A stretch of 64,000 nucleotides of DNA from Algibacter marinivivus (GTDB taxonomy: Bacteria > Bacteroidota > Bacteroidia > Flavobacteriales > Flavobacteriaceae): positions 806,001 through 870,000 of the forward strand of contig NZ_QFRI01000001.1 in assembly GCF_003143755.1 (NCBI RefSeq), read 5' to 3'. Positions within the stretch are counted from its first letter, which is position 1; the number at the start of each line of letters is the position of its first letter. The position numbers were made by a program, and so were the translations under genes. A model generated the notes under the pieces. It did no database searches. It was not told the DNA's origin and worked only from the letters and a program-made list of their open reading frames with translations. Below, piece by piece: positions 49,530 to 57,168 of this stretch.

Positions 49530-49954
49530 AAAAGTTTCTCTTTCTTTATAATAGCATTGCCAATACGCTTGTAAGCTACCTCTTCTCCATTAACGCAAAA
49601 AGTATATGTTGCTTTAGATTTTTGCTCTGAGACAGATAATAAAACAACATCTTTTACATCACAATTATGTGCTTTGGCAACTTTCTTCTTAACATGAGAC
49701 ATTGTTGCGCGCCCTTTTTTTAATTGTGCTTGTATTTTTTTGTTTAATTGAGGTTCTGAGTAATTTACAGCTAAATTACAGCTGGTACTTTTTTTAGATT
49801 TTATAGTACCTGAATTTTCAGAATCAATATATTCCCAAGTAAAATCAGCGTTTAGTAAAACACTTCTTCCATCTTCGATTTTTACGATATGATTATCTTG
49901 AGCAAAACCCATTGAAGATATAAAACATACTAAAAGAAAAAAACAGACTTTCAT
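49526..49954 (-). CDS. DUF3157-like secreted protein
   Basis: A 142-residue protein with a signal peptide (MKVCFFLLVCFISSMGFAQ) followed by VKIEDGRSVLLNADFTWEYI, the short beta motif typical of DUF3157-type flavobacterial proteins, then a Lys-rich helical part. Two Cys (CNLAV and CDVKD) could form a disulphide with CVNGE. A minus-strand TATTTTTG at 49984-49991 could be its -7 box. Function unknown. Confidence 0.75.
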   Translation of the reverse strand: MKVCFFLLVCFISSMGFAQDNHIVKIEDGRSVLLNADFTWEYIDSENSGTIKSKKSTSCNLAVNYSEPQLNKKIQAQLKKGRATMSHVKKKVAKAHNCDVKDVVLLSVSEQKSKATYTFCVNGEEVAYKRIGNAIIKKEKLF

Positions 49955-49995
49955 AACGAAAAATTATATAATTAAAAGCGTCTCAAAAATACAAT

Positions 49996-50202
49996 TTAAT
50001 CTTCAACATACTCTAAAATATCAGCAGGTTGACAGTCTAAAGCTTTACAAATAGCTTCCAATGTAGAAAATCGTACTGCTTTGGCTTTTCCAGATTTTAA
50101 AATAGACATATTTGCTGTGGTTATACCAATAATTTCAGCTAGCTCTTTGCTTTTCATGTTTCGTTTGGTAAGCATGATGTCTAGGTTTACAATTATTGGC
50201 AT
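49996..50202 (-). CDS. XRE/Cro-type helix-turn-helix regulator
   Basis: A 68-residue single-domain DNA-binding protein (MLTKRNMKSKELAEIIGITT, then ANMSILKSGKAKAVRFSTLEAICKALDC at the recognition helices). Similar to YozG-type regulators found next to DUF2975 membrane proteins. It follows the second DUF2975 gene by two bases, closing a three-gene operon. Likely autoregulator acting at the palindrome at 51201-51217; this is inferred from position. Confidence 0.93.
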   Translation of the reverse strand: MPIIVNLDIMLTKRNMKSKELAEIIGITTANMSILKSGKAKAVRFSTLEAICKALDCQPADILEYVED

Positions 50203-50204
50203 AG

Positions 50205-50729
50205 TTATATGGTTAAATCGTTTTCTTCTTCAGTTTCTTTACCTCTTTTAAAAATTTCAGCAAGAATAAAGAATGCTAATCCTACTGGTATTAAAAAGGT
50301 GAATTCTGCTTTAAGCTCATTAAAAAAGTTAAATGTAGATTCTCCAATTGCTGCCAAAAGAAACCTTAACACTAAAACGCTAATGGTATACCAAACAAAG
50401 ATATTTCCAATCTTTTTAAAATAACTAATATTCTTATCACTAAAATAATTTCCGTTTTCAATCTCCTTTAATATTGATAAAAAATACGAAAACCCATATA
50501 TAAGATAGCCTCTCCAGAAAAACAAACCTGCATTAATAGCATAATAACTCCATTGGATAGCATTTTTTGAGGTGAACCAAGGATCATTTTTATTTGCTGT
50601 TTTTGCCCAATTTTGAAATTCTTTGAATTGATTAAAATCAAACTCGCGCATATCATTAAGCAATACAGAAACGGCAGACAACAAAAGTCCCCAAGTAATA
50701 AATGTTAATATCGTAGTATTGTCTTTCAT
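50205..50729 (-). CDS. DUF2975 membrane protein (second copy)
   Basis: A 174-residue protein with four predicted membrane helices (ILTFITWGLLLSAVSVLL, YYAINAGLFFWRGYLIYGF, FVWYTISVLVLRFLLAA, FLIPVGLAFFILAEIFKRG). It ends ENDLTI, the same tail as its neighbour, which marks the two as paralogues. Two bases separate it from each adjacent gene. The family has no known function but commonly pairs with a small XRE regulator. Confidence 0.88.
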   Translation of the reverse strand: MKDNTTILTFITWGLLLSAVSVLLNDMREFDFNQFKEFQNWAKTANKNDPWFTSKNAIQWSYYAINAGLFFWRGYLIYGFSYFLSILKEIENGNYFSDKNISYFKKIGNIFVWYTISVLVLRFLLAAIGESTFNFFNELKAEFTFLIPVGLAFFILAEIFKRGKETEEENDLTI

Positions 50730-50731
50730 AA

Positions 50732-51184
50732 TTATATAGTTAAATCGTTTTCTAGTTTTAAATTACTGCCATTTTGAATTATATCTGCAAGTATAAAAAG
50801 GCTAAAACCAACCATAATTAATAAGAAGTCTTTCCCTAAATTTGAATATAAAAGCTCTACTATACGGTCAGATATTTTGCTTATCATTACAACATCAAAT
50901 ACAACTCCACCAAAACCAGCAATGAGGAAAAACAAACCTGCTTTTTTAAAATTAGCATGAATAGTACTATTAAAAAAGCCTTTTCTAATGATTGAATACA
51001 AAGCTCTTTGTTTAAAGAATAAACCTATGATAATAATCAAAGAAATACTCATGTTTATAATAAAGTGTGAATACAAATATTCTCCTTCAAAAGTTTTAAA
51101 ATTATAAAGTTCAGCAAAGAAACTTATTGTAAAAAGAGTCAATAAAACTATTAAAAGACCATGTAAAAATTTTATTTTTTTCAT
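50732..51184 (-). CDS. DUF2975 membrane protein (first copy)
   Basis: About 150 residues from the ATG at 51184 (MKKIKFLHGLLIVLLTLFT). A longer frame from 51247 is excluded because it would run through the predicted promoter and its operator. Four membrane helices, with the closing LLIMVGFSLFILADIIQNG and tail LENDLTI matching the second copy. First gene of the DUF2975-DUF2975-HTH operon. Confidence 0.87.
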   Translation of the reverse strand: MKKIKFLHGLLIVLLTLFTISFFAELYNFKTFEGEYLYSHFIINMSISLIIIIGLFFKQRALYSIIRKGFFNSTIHANFKKAGLFFLIAGFGGVVFDVVMISKISDRIVELLYSNLGKDFLLIMVGFSLFILADIIQNGSNLKLENDLTI

Positions 51185-51200
51185 AATATTGATAATTAAA

Positions 51201-51217
51201 TTATTGTTTAACAATAA
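51201..51217. promoter_or_regulatory. Perfect 17-base palindrome, likely operator
   Basis: TTATTGTT-T-AACAATAA, symmetric about a central base. It sits immediately downstream of the -7 box of the DUF2975-HTH operon, covering the expected transcription start. A half site AACAATAA recurs at 51243-51250 across the -33 region. It is a good candidate for binding by the operon's own HTH protein. Confidence 0.65.
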
Positions 51218-51247
51218 CAAACATATAAAAAAATTATCGAAAAACAA
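51218..51247 (-). promoter_or_regulatory. Promoter of the DUF2975-DUF2975-HTH operon
   Basis: On the minus strand TTG (51247-51245), 19 bases, then TATGTTTG (51225-51218): a full match to the Bacteroidota TTG-N19-TAnnTTTG promoter. Predicted start near 51213, leader about 30 bases to the ATG at 51184. Confidence 0.8.
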
Positions 51248-51296
51248 TAATTTTAATTAAAAAACTTTTAAATCATAAAATCAAGAATGCATTATT

Positions 51297-51304
51297 TATA
51301 TTTG
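51297..51304 (+). promoter_or_regulatory. Putative -7 box (TATATTTG) of the bioF operon
   Basis: Exact TAnnTTTG ending seven bases before the bioF ATG, so the leader would be only a few bases. No -33 TTG seen. Confidence 0.5.
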
Positions 51305-51311
51305 TTTTTAG

Positions 51312-52466
51312 ATGAAAGACTTCCCTCAAAAGCTATATCAAAAAATAGAAGAACGCAAAGCGAATAATGCTTTACGCCAACTTGGAGTGCAAAATGATTT
51401 AATAGATTTTTCGTCAAATGATTACTTAGGTTTTTCAAAATCTGAAACTATTTTTAATAGCACTCATGAGTTTTTAAAAGCTCATAATATTTCTAATAAT
51501 GGGTCAACAGGTTCTAGGTTGCTTTCAGGGAATCATAACCTTTATAATATAGTTGAAGATATTATAGCTAATTTTCATAATAATGAAAATGCATTAGTAT
51601 TTAATTCTGGTTATGATGCAAATCTCGGTTTTTTCTCTAGCGTTCCACAACGTGGAGATGTTATTATTTATGATGAATTTATACATGCCTCAATTAGAGA
51701 TGGCATTAAAATGAGTAATGCCAAAGCATACAAATTTAAACATAACAATCTCAAAGATTTAGAACAAAAATGTCAGACCGAGCGTAGTCGGATTCCTTTT
51801 GATGCTGAAATTTACATCGTTACAGAATCAATCTTCTCAATGGATGGAAATTCACCAGATTTAATAAGTATAGCTCAAATATGTAAAAATTATAATGCCC
51901 TTTTTATAGTTGATGAAGCTCATGCTATTGGTGTTTTTGGAGAAAATGGCGTTGGTATGATTCAAGATTTAAAATTAGAACAAGACATTTTTGCTCGTAT
52001 TATTACTTTTGGTAAAGCTATGGGATGCCATGGTGCAGCCATTTTAGGAAACAAAAAACTAAAACAGTATCTCATTAATTTTTCGCGTAGTTTTATTTAC
52101 ACAACTGCTTTACCACCACATAGTTTAGCAACAATATATTCGGCATATAGCGAATTATCAAATACTAAAAACAGAAGTAAACTCAATAAAAATATTACTT
52201 ATTTTAAGGCTGAAATAGTAAATAATAAACTTCAACATATTTTTATTGAATCTAACTCAGCCATCCATTGTTGTATTATTTCTGGGAATGATAAAGTGAA
52301 ATCTATTTCAGAAAAACTTCAGAATAGTGGTTTTGATGTTAAACCCATACTTTCCCCTACAGTTCCAGAAGGACAAGAGCGTTTACGTTTTTGTTTACAT
52401 AATTTTAATTCTGAAAATGATATTTCTAATGTATTACAACAACTGGCCACTTTAGTAAATATATGA
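51312..52466 (+). CDS. bioF: 8-amino-7-oxononanoate synthase (KBL family) with a small in-frame insertion
   Basis: PLP enzyme joining pimeloyl-ACP/CoA and alanine, first step of biotin ring assembly. The 384 residues show DFSSNDYLGF, GSTGSRLLSGN, IYVVTES-like IYIVTESIFSMDGN, VDEAHAIGVFG and the PLP Lys in ITFGKAMGCHG (Lys235). KBL relatives include glycine C-acetyltransferase, but the bio neighbours settle the call. Codons 154-161 derive from a palindrome-like DNA element (CCGAGCGTAGTCGG core), giving CQTERSRI where relatives usually have a shorter loop. The gene's last four bases overlap the DUF2007 start. Confidence 0.95.
   Translation: MKDFPQKLYQKIEERKANNALRQLGVQNDLIDFSSNDYLGFSKSETIFNSTHEFLKAHNISNNGSTGSRLLSGNHNLYNIVEDIIANFHNNENALVFNSGYDANLGFFSSVPQRGDVIIYDEFIHASIRDGIKMSNAKAYKFKHNNLKDLEQKCQTERSRIPFDAEIYIVTESIFSMDGNSPDLISIAQICKNYNALFIVDEAHAIGVFGENGVGMIQDLKLEQDIFARIITFGKAMGCHGAAILGNKKLKQYLINFSRSFIYTTALPPHSLATIYSAYSELSNTKNRSKLNKNITYFKAEIVNNKLQHIFIESNSAIHCCIISGNDKVKSISEKLQNSGFDVKPILSPTVPEGQERLRFCLHNFNSENDISNVLQQLATLVNI
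51771..51796 (+). repeat. Intragenic palindromic element in bioF
   Basis: Contains CCGAGCGTAGTCGG (51778-51791), a stem-loop with 4-bp arms, and shares GAGCG(T/C)AGTCG with 55490-55500. Translated in frame as CQTERSRIP. Confidence 0.6.
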
Positions 52467-52876
52467 GCAACACATTTAAAACCATCGCTAGATTTCAATA
52501 CTCTACAGAAGCCCAAATTATAAAGGGTCGTTTGGAAGCTGATGGCATTCAAGTATTTCTATCAGATAACCTAACAATAGATACGGATCCTTTAGTAAGC
52601 AACGCTATTGGTGGCGTAAAACTTAAAGTGTTATCTAAAGATGCTTTAAAAGCGCAACATATTTTAGATTCTTTAAATAAATATTCAATAGACGATGACG
52701 GAAATACCATAAATTGTCCTAATTGTCTAGGGCAACATATCGAGTTATTTTCAACAATAAAAGATGCTAAATCATTTTTTGCGTTTATTTTTGGTGTATT
52801 ATTTTCAGCACTTCCATTTTACACAAAACATAAGTACAAGTGCGAAGATTGTAAAACAGAATTTGATTTAAAATGA
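52463..52876 (+). CDS. DUF2007 domain protein with C-terminal zinc ribbon, inside the biotin operon
   Basis: 137 residues. The N-terminal 70 form a DUF2007 domain (ARFQYSTEAQIIKGRLEADG, FLSDNLT, GGVKLKVLSKDALKAQHIL), a small ferredoxin-like fold thought to bind partners. A hydrophobic helix (SFFAFIFGVLFSALPFY) and a C-terminal four-Cys zinc ribbon (CPNC...CEDC) follow. Both ends overlap biotin genes by four bases (ATGA), so translation is coupled to bioF and bioD. That is strong positional evidence for a role tied to biotin synthesis, but no function is known. Confidence 0.88.
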   Translation: MSNTFKTIARFQYSTEAQIIKGRLEADGIQVFLSDNLTIDTDPLVSNAIGGVKLKVLSKDALKAQHILDSLNKYSIDDDGNTINCPNCLGQHIELFSTIKDAKSFFAFIFGVLFSALPFYTKHKYKCEDCKTEFDLK

Positions 52877-53481
52877 GTACATATTTCATTACAGGAATTT
52901 CAACCGATGTTGGAAAAACAGTAGCATCAGCAATAGTCACTGAAGCTCTAGAAGCCGATTATTGGAAACCTGTTCAAGCCGGAGAGTTAGATAACTGTGA
53001 TACCAAAAAAGTAAAGCAATTGATATCCAACACTAAATCAATATTTCATCCAAACGCATATGCATTAAAAACGCCTATGAGTCCGCATGGTGCCGCTAAT
53101 ATTGATGGTATTGAAATTGATATCAAAAAAATTAAAACACCAAAAACAAAGAATCACTTAGTTATTGAAGGTGCTGGTGGATTGTTAGTTCCACTAAATG
53201 ACAGAGACACCGTTTTTGACTTAATAAAACCGGAATACAAAGTTATTGTGGTATCGAGACATTATTTAGGAAGCATCAATCACACCCTTTTAACCATAAA
53301 TGCTTTAAAGGAAAAAGGATTTGGTGTATCTATTATTTTTAGTGGAGATAAACACCCAACTACTGAAGATATCATCAAAAAAATGACACAAGTTCCCGTG
53401 ATAGGGCGCATTGATGAAGAACCATATTTTGATAAAAACGTGATAAAAGCGTATGCTGAATTGTTTAAAGAAAAGTTATGA
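52873..53481 (+). CDS. bioD: Dethiobiotin synthetase
   Basis: ATP-dependent closure of the ureido ring to give dethiobiotin. The 202 residues have the P-loop GISTDVGKTVASAIV at the N-terminus, YWKPVQAGELDNCDT with the conserved Lys, SPHGAA and EGAGGLLVPL. It is slightly shorter than E. coli BioD (225). Its ends overlap the DUF2007 and bioA genes by four bases each. Confidence 0.96.
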   Translation: MSTYFITGISTDVGKTVASAIVTEALEADYWKPVQAGELDNCDTKKVKQLISNTKSIFHPNAYALKTPMSPHGAANIDGIEIDIKKIKTPKTKNHLVIEGAGGLLVPLNDRDTVFDLIKPEYKVIVVSRHYLGSINHTLLTINALKEKGFGVSIIFSGDKHPTTEDIIKKMTQVPVIGRIDEEPYFDKNVIKAYAELFKEKL

Positions 53482-54743
53482 ATCTACAAGAACGCGATAA
53501 AAAACACCTCTGGCATCCGCTAAAACAGCATCAACTAAACCCAGAAAGTTTAGCCATTGTAAAAGCAAAAGGTTGTATTCTAACTGATGAAAACGGGAAT
53601 GAATATATTGATGCTATTGCATCTTGGTATACCTGTATGTATGGCCATTGTAACGATTACATTATAGAAGCTACACATAAGCAAATGCAGCAACTAGATC
53701 AAGTTATGTTTAGCGATTTCACACATGAGCCTGCTATAAAACTATCTGAAGAACTCATTAAAATACTCCCAGAAAACCAAAATAAGATCTATTTTAATGA
53801 TAATGGCTCTACTGCAGTTGAATCTGGCATTAAAATGGCACTTCAATATTACTTCAATAAAGAAGATAAACGCTCAACATTTATAGCCTTTGAAAACGGT
53901 TTCCATGGCGATACGTTTGGTGCTATGAGCGTATCAGGATTATCAGTATACAATGGGCCTTTTGAAGATTTTCTAATTGATGTAAAGCGTATTCCAACAC
54001 CAAATGGCTCTAATATCGATATCATTATAAAACAATTAGAAGGTTACATTTCAAACCACAATGTTGCTGGATTTATTTACGAACCATTAATTCAAGGTGC
54101 TGCAGGAATGAAAATTCATGATGCCGATGGACTAAATACTATTATAAAATATTGTAAAAATAATAATATCCTAACTATTGCTGACGAGGTGATGACGGGG
54201 TTTGGCAAAACTGGGAAACACTTCGCTTCAGATTATATAGACACCAAACCTGATATTATTTGCCTTAGTAAAGCCTTAACGGCAGGTTTAATTCCTATGG
54301 CAATTACATCTTGCACCCAAGACATTTTTAATGCTTTCTTAAGTAATGATATGGCAAAAGGGTTTTTCCATTGCCATACGTATTCCGCAAATCCAGTGGC
54401 TTGTGCAGCAGCAATAGCAGGAATTGAACTTCTTACCTCAGAAGAAATTCAAAACAACATTAAAAATATAGCTAAAACTCATAATGCTTTTCTAAAACGC
54501 ATTAAAAATCATCCCAAAATAAAGTCCACAAGACATTTGGGTGTTATTTTAGCCATCGATCTTGACACCAAAATGGAGCGCTATGGTAGTTTACGAGATA
54601 AGCTTTTAAAATTTTTTATGGATAGAGGCGTGTTTTTAAGACCTCTTGGAAATACTATTTACATACAAGTTCCTTATGTAATTTCAGATATTGAGCTACG
54701 GCAAGTCTATCAAGTTATTGAAGACGTTTTAGAAATTATCTAG
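53478..54743 (+). CDS. bioA: Adenosylmethionine-8-amino-7-oxononanoate aminotransferase
   Basis: PLP aminotransferase making 7,8-diaminononanoate with S-adenosylmethionine as amino donor. The 421 residues carry HLWHPLKQH, the SAM-selective ASWYTCMYGHC, YFNDNGSTAVE, FENGFHGDTFGAMSVSG, LTIADEVMTGFGKTG and the PLP Lys in CLSKALTAG (Lys265). It is last of the ATGA-coupled set bioF-DUF2007-bioD-bioA. Its stop codon TAG overlaps the first base of repeat copy R4. Confidence 0.97.
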   Translation: MNLQERDKKHLWHPLKQHQLNPESLAIVKAKGCILTDENGNEYIDAIASWYTCMYGHCNDYIIEATHKQMQQLDQVMFSDFTHEPAIKLSEELIKILPENQNKIYFNDNGSTAVESGIKMALQYYFNKEDKRSTFIAFENGFHGDTFGAMSVSGLSVYNGPFEDFLIDVKRIPTPNGSNIDIIIKQLEGYISNHNVAGFIYEPLIQGAAGMKIHDADGLNTIIKYCKNNNILTIADEVMTGFGKTGKHFASDYIDTKPDIICLSKALTAGLIPMAITSCTQDIFNAFLSNDMAKGFFHCHTYSANPVACAAAIAGIELLTSEEIQNNIKNIAKTHNAFLKRIKNHPKIKSTRHLGVILAIDLDTKMERYGSLRDKLLKFFMDRGVFLRPLGNTIYIQVPYVISDIELRQVYQVIEDVLEII

Positions 54744-54829
54744 GGCGTTACCACAAGGGTCGGGCTATCCGCTATATCTTTTTAATTTTTTTTGAAAATT
54801 AAAAAGGATGCCGCTTCTATCCCTAACGC
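54743..54829 (+). repeat. Dispersed intergenic repeat, copy R4 (core type A)
   Basis: Starts GGGCGTTACCACAAGGGTC at the bioA stop and ends ATCCCTAACGC. The core is an A/T hairpin, CTTTTTAATTTT paired with AAAATTAAAAAG, flanked by GCTATCCGCTATAT and GGATGCCGC. It separates bioA from the ketoacyl synthase gene. Confidence 0.88.
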
Positions 54830-54837
54830 ATAAGTAT

Positions 54838-54845
54838 TACTTTTG
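54838..54845 (+). promoter_or_regulatory. Putative -7 box (TACTTTTG) of the ketoacyl synthase gene
   Basis: Exact TAnnTTTG between repeat R4 and the TTG start at 54863; leader near 13 bases. It suggests the gene can be transcribed separately from bioA. Confidence 0.5.
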
Positions 54846-54862
54846 CCAAAAGCTTTAAAACC

Positions 54863-56044
54863 TTGCACAAAACAATCTCTATTACTGCTATTGCATCTAT
54901 ATCTTCCTTAGGAAAATCACCTGATGAGGCATGGAAAAACTATCTAAACAATTCACATCATATCACCACAAAAGCATTTTTAGGAAAAGATGTATTTATT
55001 TCTAAAATTACTGATGAAGCAGAACAAGAAATTAAACTTTTAAAGCAATCTGATAATAAATACAAATCATTGGACGATACTGTATTATTTGCAATTTATG
55101 CATCAAGACAGGCTATAAATCAAGCAGGTTGGAAACATTCTGATAATTTTGGTATTAATATAGGTTCATCTCGTGGTGCTACCTCACTATTTGAAAATTA
55201 TCATGAAGCTTTTTTAAAGGATGATAAAGCTAAAACGTTAACATCTCCAACAACTACATTAGGAAATATATCTTCTTGGGTGGCTCACGATTTACAAACT
55301 CAAGGTCCAGAAATTAGTCATTCTATAACCTGTTCTACAGCGTTACATAGTATGTTAAATGGCATTGCTTGGATTAACTCAGGCATGTGTGATAAGTTTT
55401 TAGTTGGTGGTAGTGAGGCGCCATTAACACCATTTACTATTGCTCAAATGCAAGCGCTTAAAATCTATTCGAAGTACGATGCCACCTTGAGCGCAGTCGA
55501 AAGGTCTTACCCTTGTCGCGCACTAGATCTTGATAAATCAAAAAATACCATGGTTTTAGGAGAAGGTGCTTCTATGATTTGTTTAGAAAAAGGTAAACTC
55601 GATAATGCTTTGGCTTTTATTAAAGGTTACGGTTATGCTACCGAAATATTAAAACACAATATTTCAATTTCTAGTGATGCTAAATGTTTCCAAAAATCTA
55701 TGAGGATGGCCTTGGGAGAAATGAATCCTGATGAAGTAGATATTATTGTCATGCATGCACCAGGGACTATAAAAGGAGACAAATCAGAATTTAAAGCTAT
55801 AGAAGCTGTATTTAAAAACAATACACCTGCAGTAACATCAAATAAATGGAAAATTGGTCATACGTTTGGCGCATCTGGAGCTTTAAGTATTGAACTTGCA
55901 GTTTTAATGTTACAGCATCAAGAATTTGTTAGTATTCCTTATTTAAAAAATCAAAAAACACCAAATAAAATTCAAAACATATTAGTAAATGCAGTTGGTT
56001 TTGGTGGTAACGCCGTAAGTATCTTACTCAGTAAAAACGAATAA
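54863..56044 (+). CDS. FabF-like beta-ketoacyl synthase in the biotin cluster
   Basis: A 393-residue thiolase-fold condensing enzyme. The catalytic triad is intact: Cys157 (SITCSTALHSM), His298 (MHAPGTIKGDKSE, in place of the usual HGTxTxxND) and His333 (WKIGHTFGASGA). No N-terminal methionine codon is available near the conserved start; translation probably begins at the TTG at 54863 (xHKTISITAIASIS). A short palindromic element at 55484-55505 adds about 11 residues (around 205-215). It lies between bioA and bioB, and no bioC, bioH or bioG is in the window, so a role in making the pimeloyl precursor is plausible but unproven. Confidence 0.88.
   Translation: MHKTISITAIASISSLGKSPDEAWKNYLNNSHHITTKAFLGKDVFISKITDEAEQEIKLLKQSDNKYKSLDDTVLFAIYASRQAINQAGWKHSDNFGINIGSSRGATSLFENYHEAFLKDDKAKTLTSPTTTLGNISSWVAHDLQTQGPEISHSITCSTALHSMLNGIAWINSGMCDKFLVGGSEAPLTPFTIAQMQALKIYSKYDATLSAVERSYPCRALDLDKSKNTMVLGEGASMICLEKGKLDNALAFIKGYGYATEILKHNISISSDAKCFQKSMRMALGEMNPDEVDIIVMHAPGTIKGDKSEFKAIEAVFKNNTPAVTSNKWKIGHTFGASGALSIELAVLMLQHQEFVSIPYLKNQKTPNKIQNILVNAVGFGGNAVSILLSKNE
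55484..55505 (+). repeat. Intragenic palindromic element in the ketoacyl synthase gene
   Basis: ACCTTGAGCGCAGTCGAAAGGT, an imperfect palindrome sharing GAGCG(T/C)AGTCG with the bioF element. Here it is read in another frame as TLSAVER. Confidence 0.65.
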
Positions 56045-56065
56045 AACGGTCTATTAAAATAGAAT

Positions 56066-57118
56066 TTATTTCATTGCTTTTAATTCTTGCATTAACTGTT
56101 TTACATGCTCATTTTTTAACATTCCTCCGTATGCAATATTACTCATTGGCAAATGTGGACCAAGATTAGCTTCAATTATTAGTGGACCCTCGTTTGTTAT
56201 CGCTACATCCCAACCTATTAACCTGTCTGGAATAACCTTTGTTGCACTAATTACAATTTCACAAGCTTCTTTATAAAAAGGAATCTTAAAACCCGCTAAT
56301 TTAAAAGAGCTATCAGGGTGTTTACTAATCTCCTTACCTCCGAACTCAAGTAAATAATGACCTGTTTTTTTTAATGTACCATCTTCTAAATTAATCCCTA
56401 CAAAAAAACCACCAGAAGAAGAATTATCAACAACACTTTTCCCCACTCCAAAACGCATAAAAGCACTAATTATCTCGATGCTATTAGTTGAGGTAATTAA
56501 TGTTATGAGCCTTAAAGTATTTACAGAACTACTGTGTATTTTATTTATCTCAGAATGTTGCTTAACAACTTCAGTATGCACAAAGTGCCCATTCAGTATT
56601 GTTAAGTAATAAGCTTCTAGTTCCTTTTCTAAATTCTTTTTTGTTAATTTAAAACAACCTTTTCCAGCATAACCTAAAGGTGGTCTAAAAAAAAGTTCTT
56701 CAATATTTAATTCATTGAAAACATTTTCAATAAAAATAATAACACCTTTTAAAGTGCTAACTTCTATAATTCTATTACTTAAACAAAAACTCCTCCCTAT
56801 GTTATAACTAATCAATTTAGGTGTTTTAATAGAACTTTTTTCAGAAAACAATGTAAAAAACAATTTATTTCCGATTAACGAATTATATTCAGGCTTATGG
56901 AGTATTTTACTATTACCAATTTTATTCATCTCTCCAGCACTTAAATAATCTAAATAATTGGTAACCTCTTTCCTATAGATATATTTAAAATAGTAGAATG
57001 GAAACTCTCTTTTTTTAACAATTAGAACAAGTACTTCTTTAATTATCTTAAAAAAACTCTTTTTATTTGGATCTTTAATAAAGATCCAAATTCTTGAAAT
57101 GCCTTCAAAATTTCTCAC
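56066..57118 (-). CDS. Sugar-transfer-associated ATP-grasp protein (copy 2)
   Basis: A 350-residue protein of the ATP-grasp type often found with polysaccharide genes. Conserved blocks are FFRPPLGYAGKGCFKLT (nucleotide loop), SSVNTLRLITLITSTNSIEI, FMRFGVGKSVVDNSSSGGFF and DRLIGWDVAITNEGPLIIEA with the Mg-binding ExN. It should ligate a carboxylate to an amine or hydroxyl, substrate unknown. It is collinear with the next gene over its whole length and clearly a tandem paralogue. It is inverted relative to the bio genes on either side. No sugar transferase genes lie nearby. Confidence 0.88.
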   Translation of the reverse strand: MRNFEGISRIWIFIKDPNKKSFFKIIKEVLVLIVKKREFPFYYFKYIYRKEVTNYLDYLSAGEMNKIGNSKILHKPEYNSLIGNKLFFTLFSEKSSIKTPKLISYNIGRSFCLSNRIIEVSTLKGVIIFIENVFNELNIEELFFRPPLGYAGKGCFKLTKKNLEKELEAYYLTILNGHFVHTEVVKQHSEINKIHSSSVNTLRLITLITSTNSIEIISAFMRFGVGKSVVDNSSSGGFFVGINLEDGTLKKTGHYLLEFGGKEISKHPDSSFKLAGFKIPFYKEACEIVISATKVIPDRLIGWDVAITNEGPLIIEANLGPHLPMSNIAYGGMLKNEHVKQLMQELKAMK

Positions 57119-57168
57119 AAATTAGTTAGTTAAATATAATAACAATAGGAAGTTTTCCAGAATTAGTC

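Noticed and set aside
51185-51247. N-terminal extension of the first DUF2975 protein
   Set aside because: The stretch contains the promoter boxes and the palindrome, and the MKKIK start fits better.
54851-54867. Half copy of the 12042-12072 palindrome at the ketoacyl synthase start
   Set aside because: Only about 14 bases match (TTTAAAACCTTGCA) in AT-rich DNA; chance similarity cannot be excluded.
56050-56063. Terminator between the ketoacyl synthase and ATP-grasp genes
   Set aside because: The six-base stem TCTATT/AATAGA is weak and A/T-rich; not enough to call.
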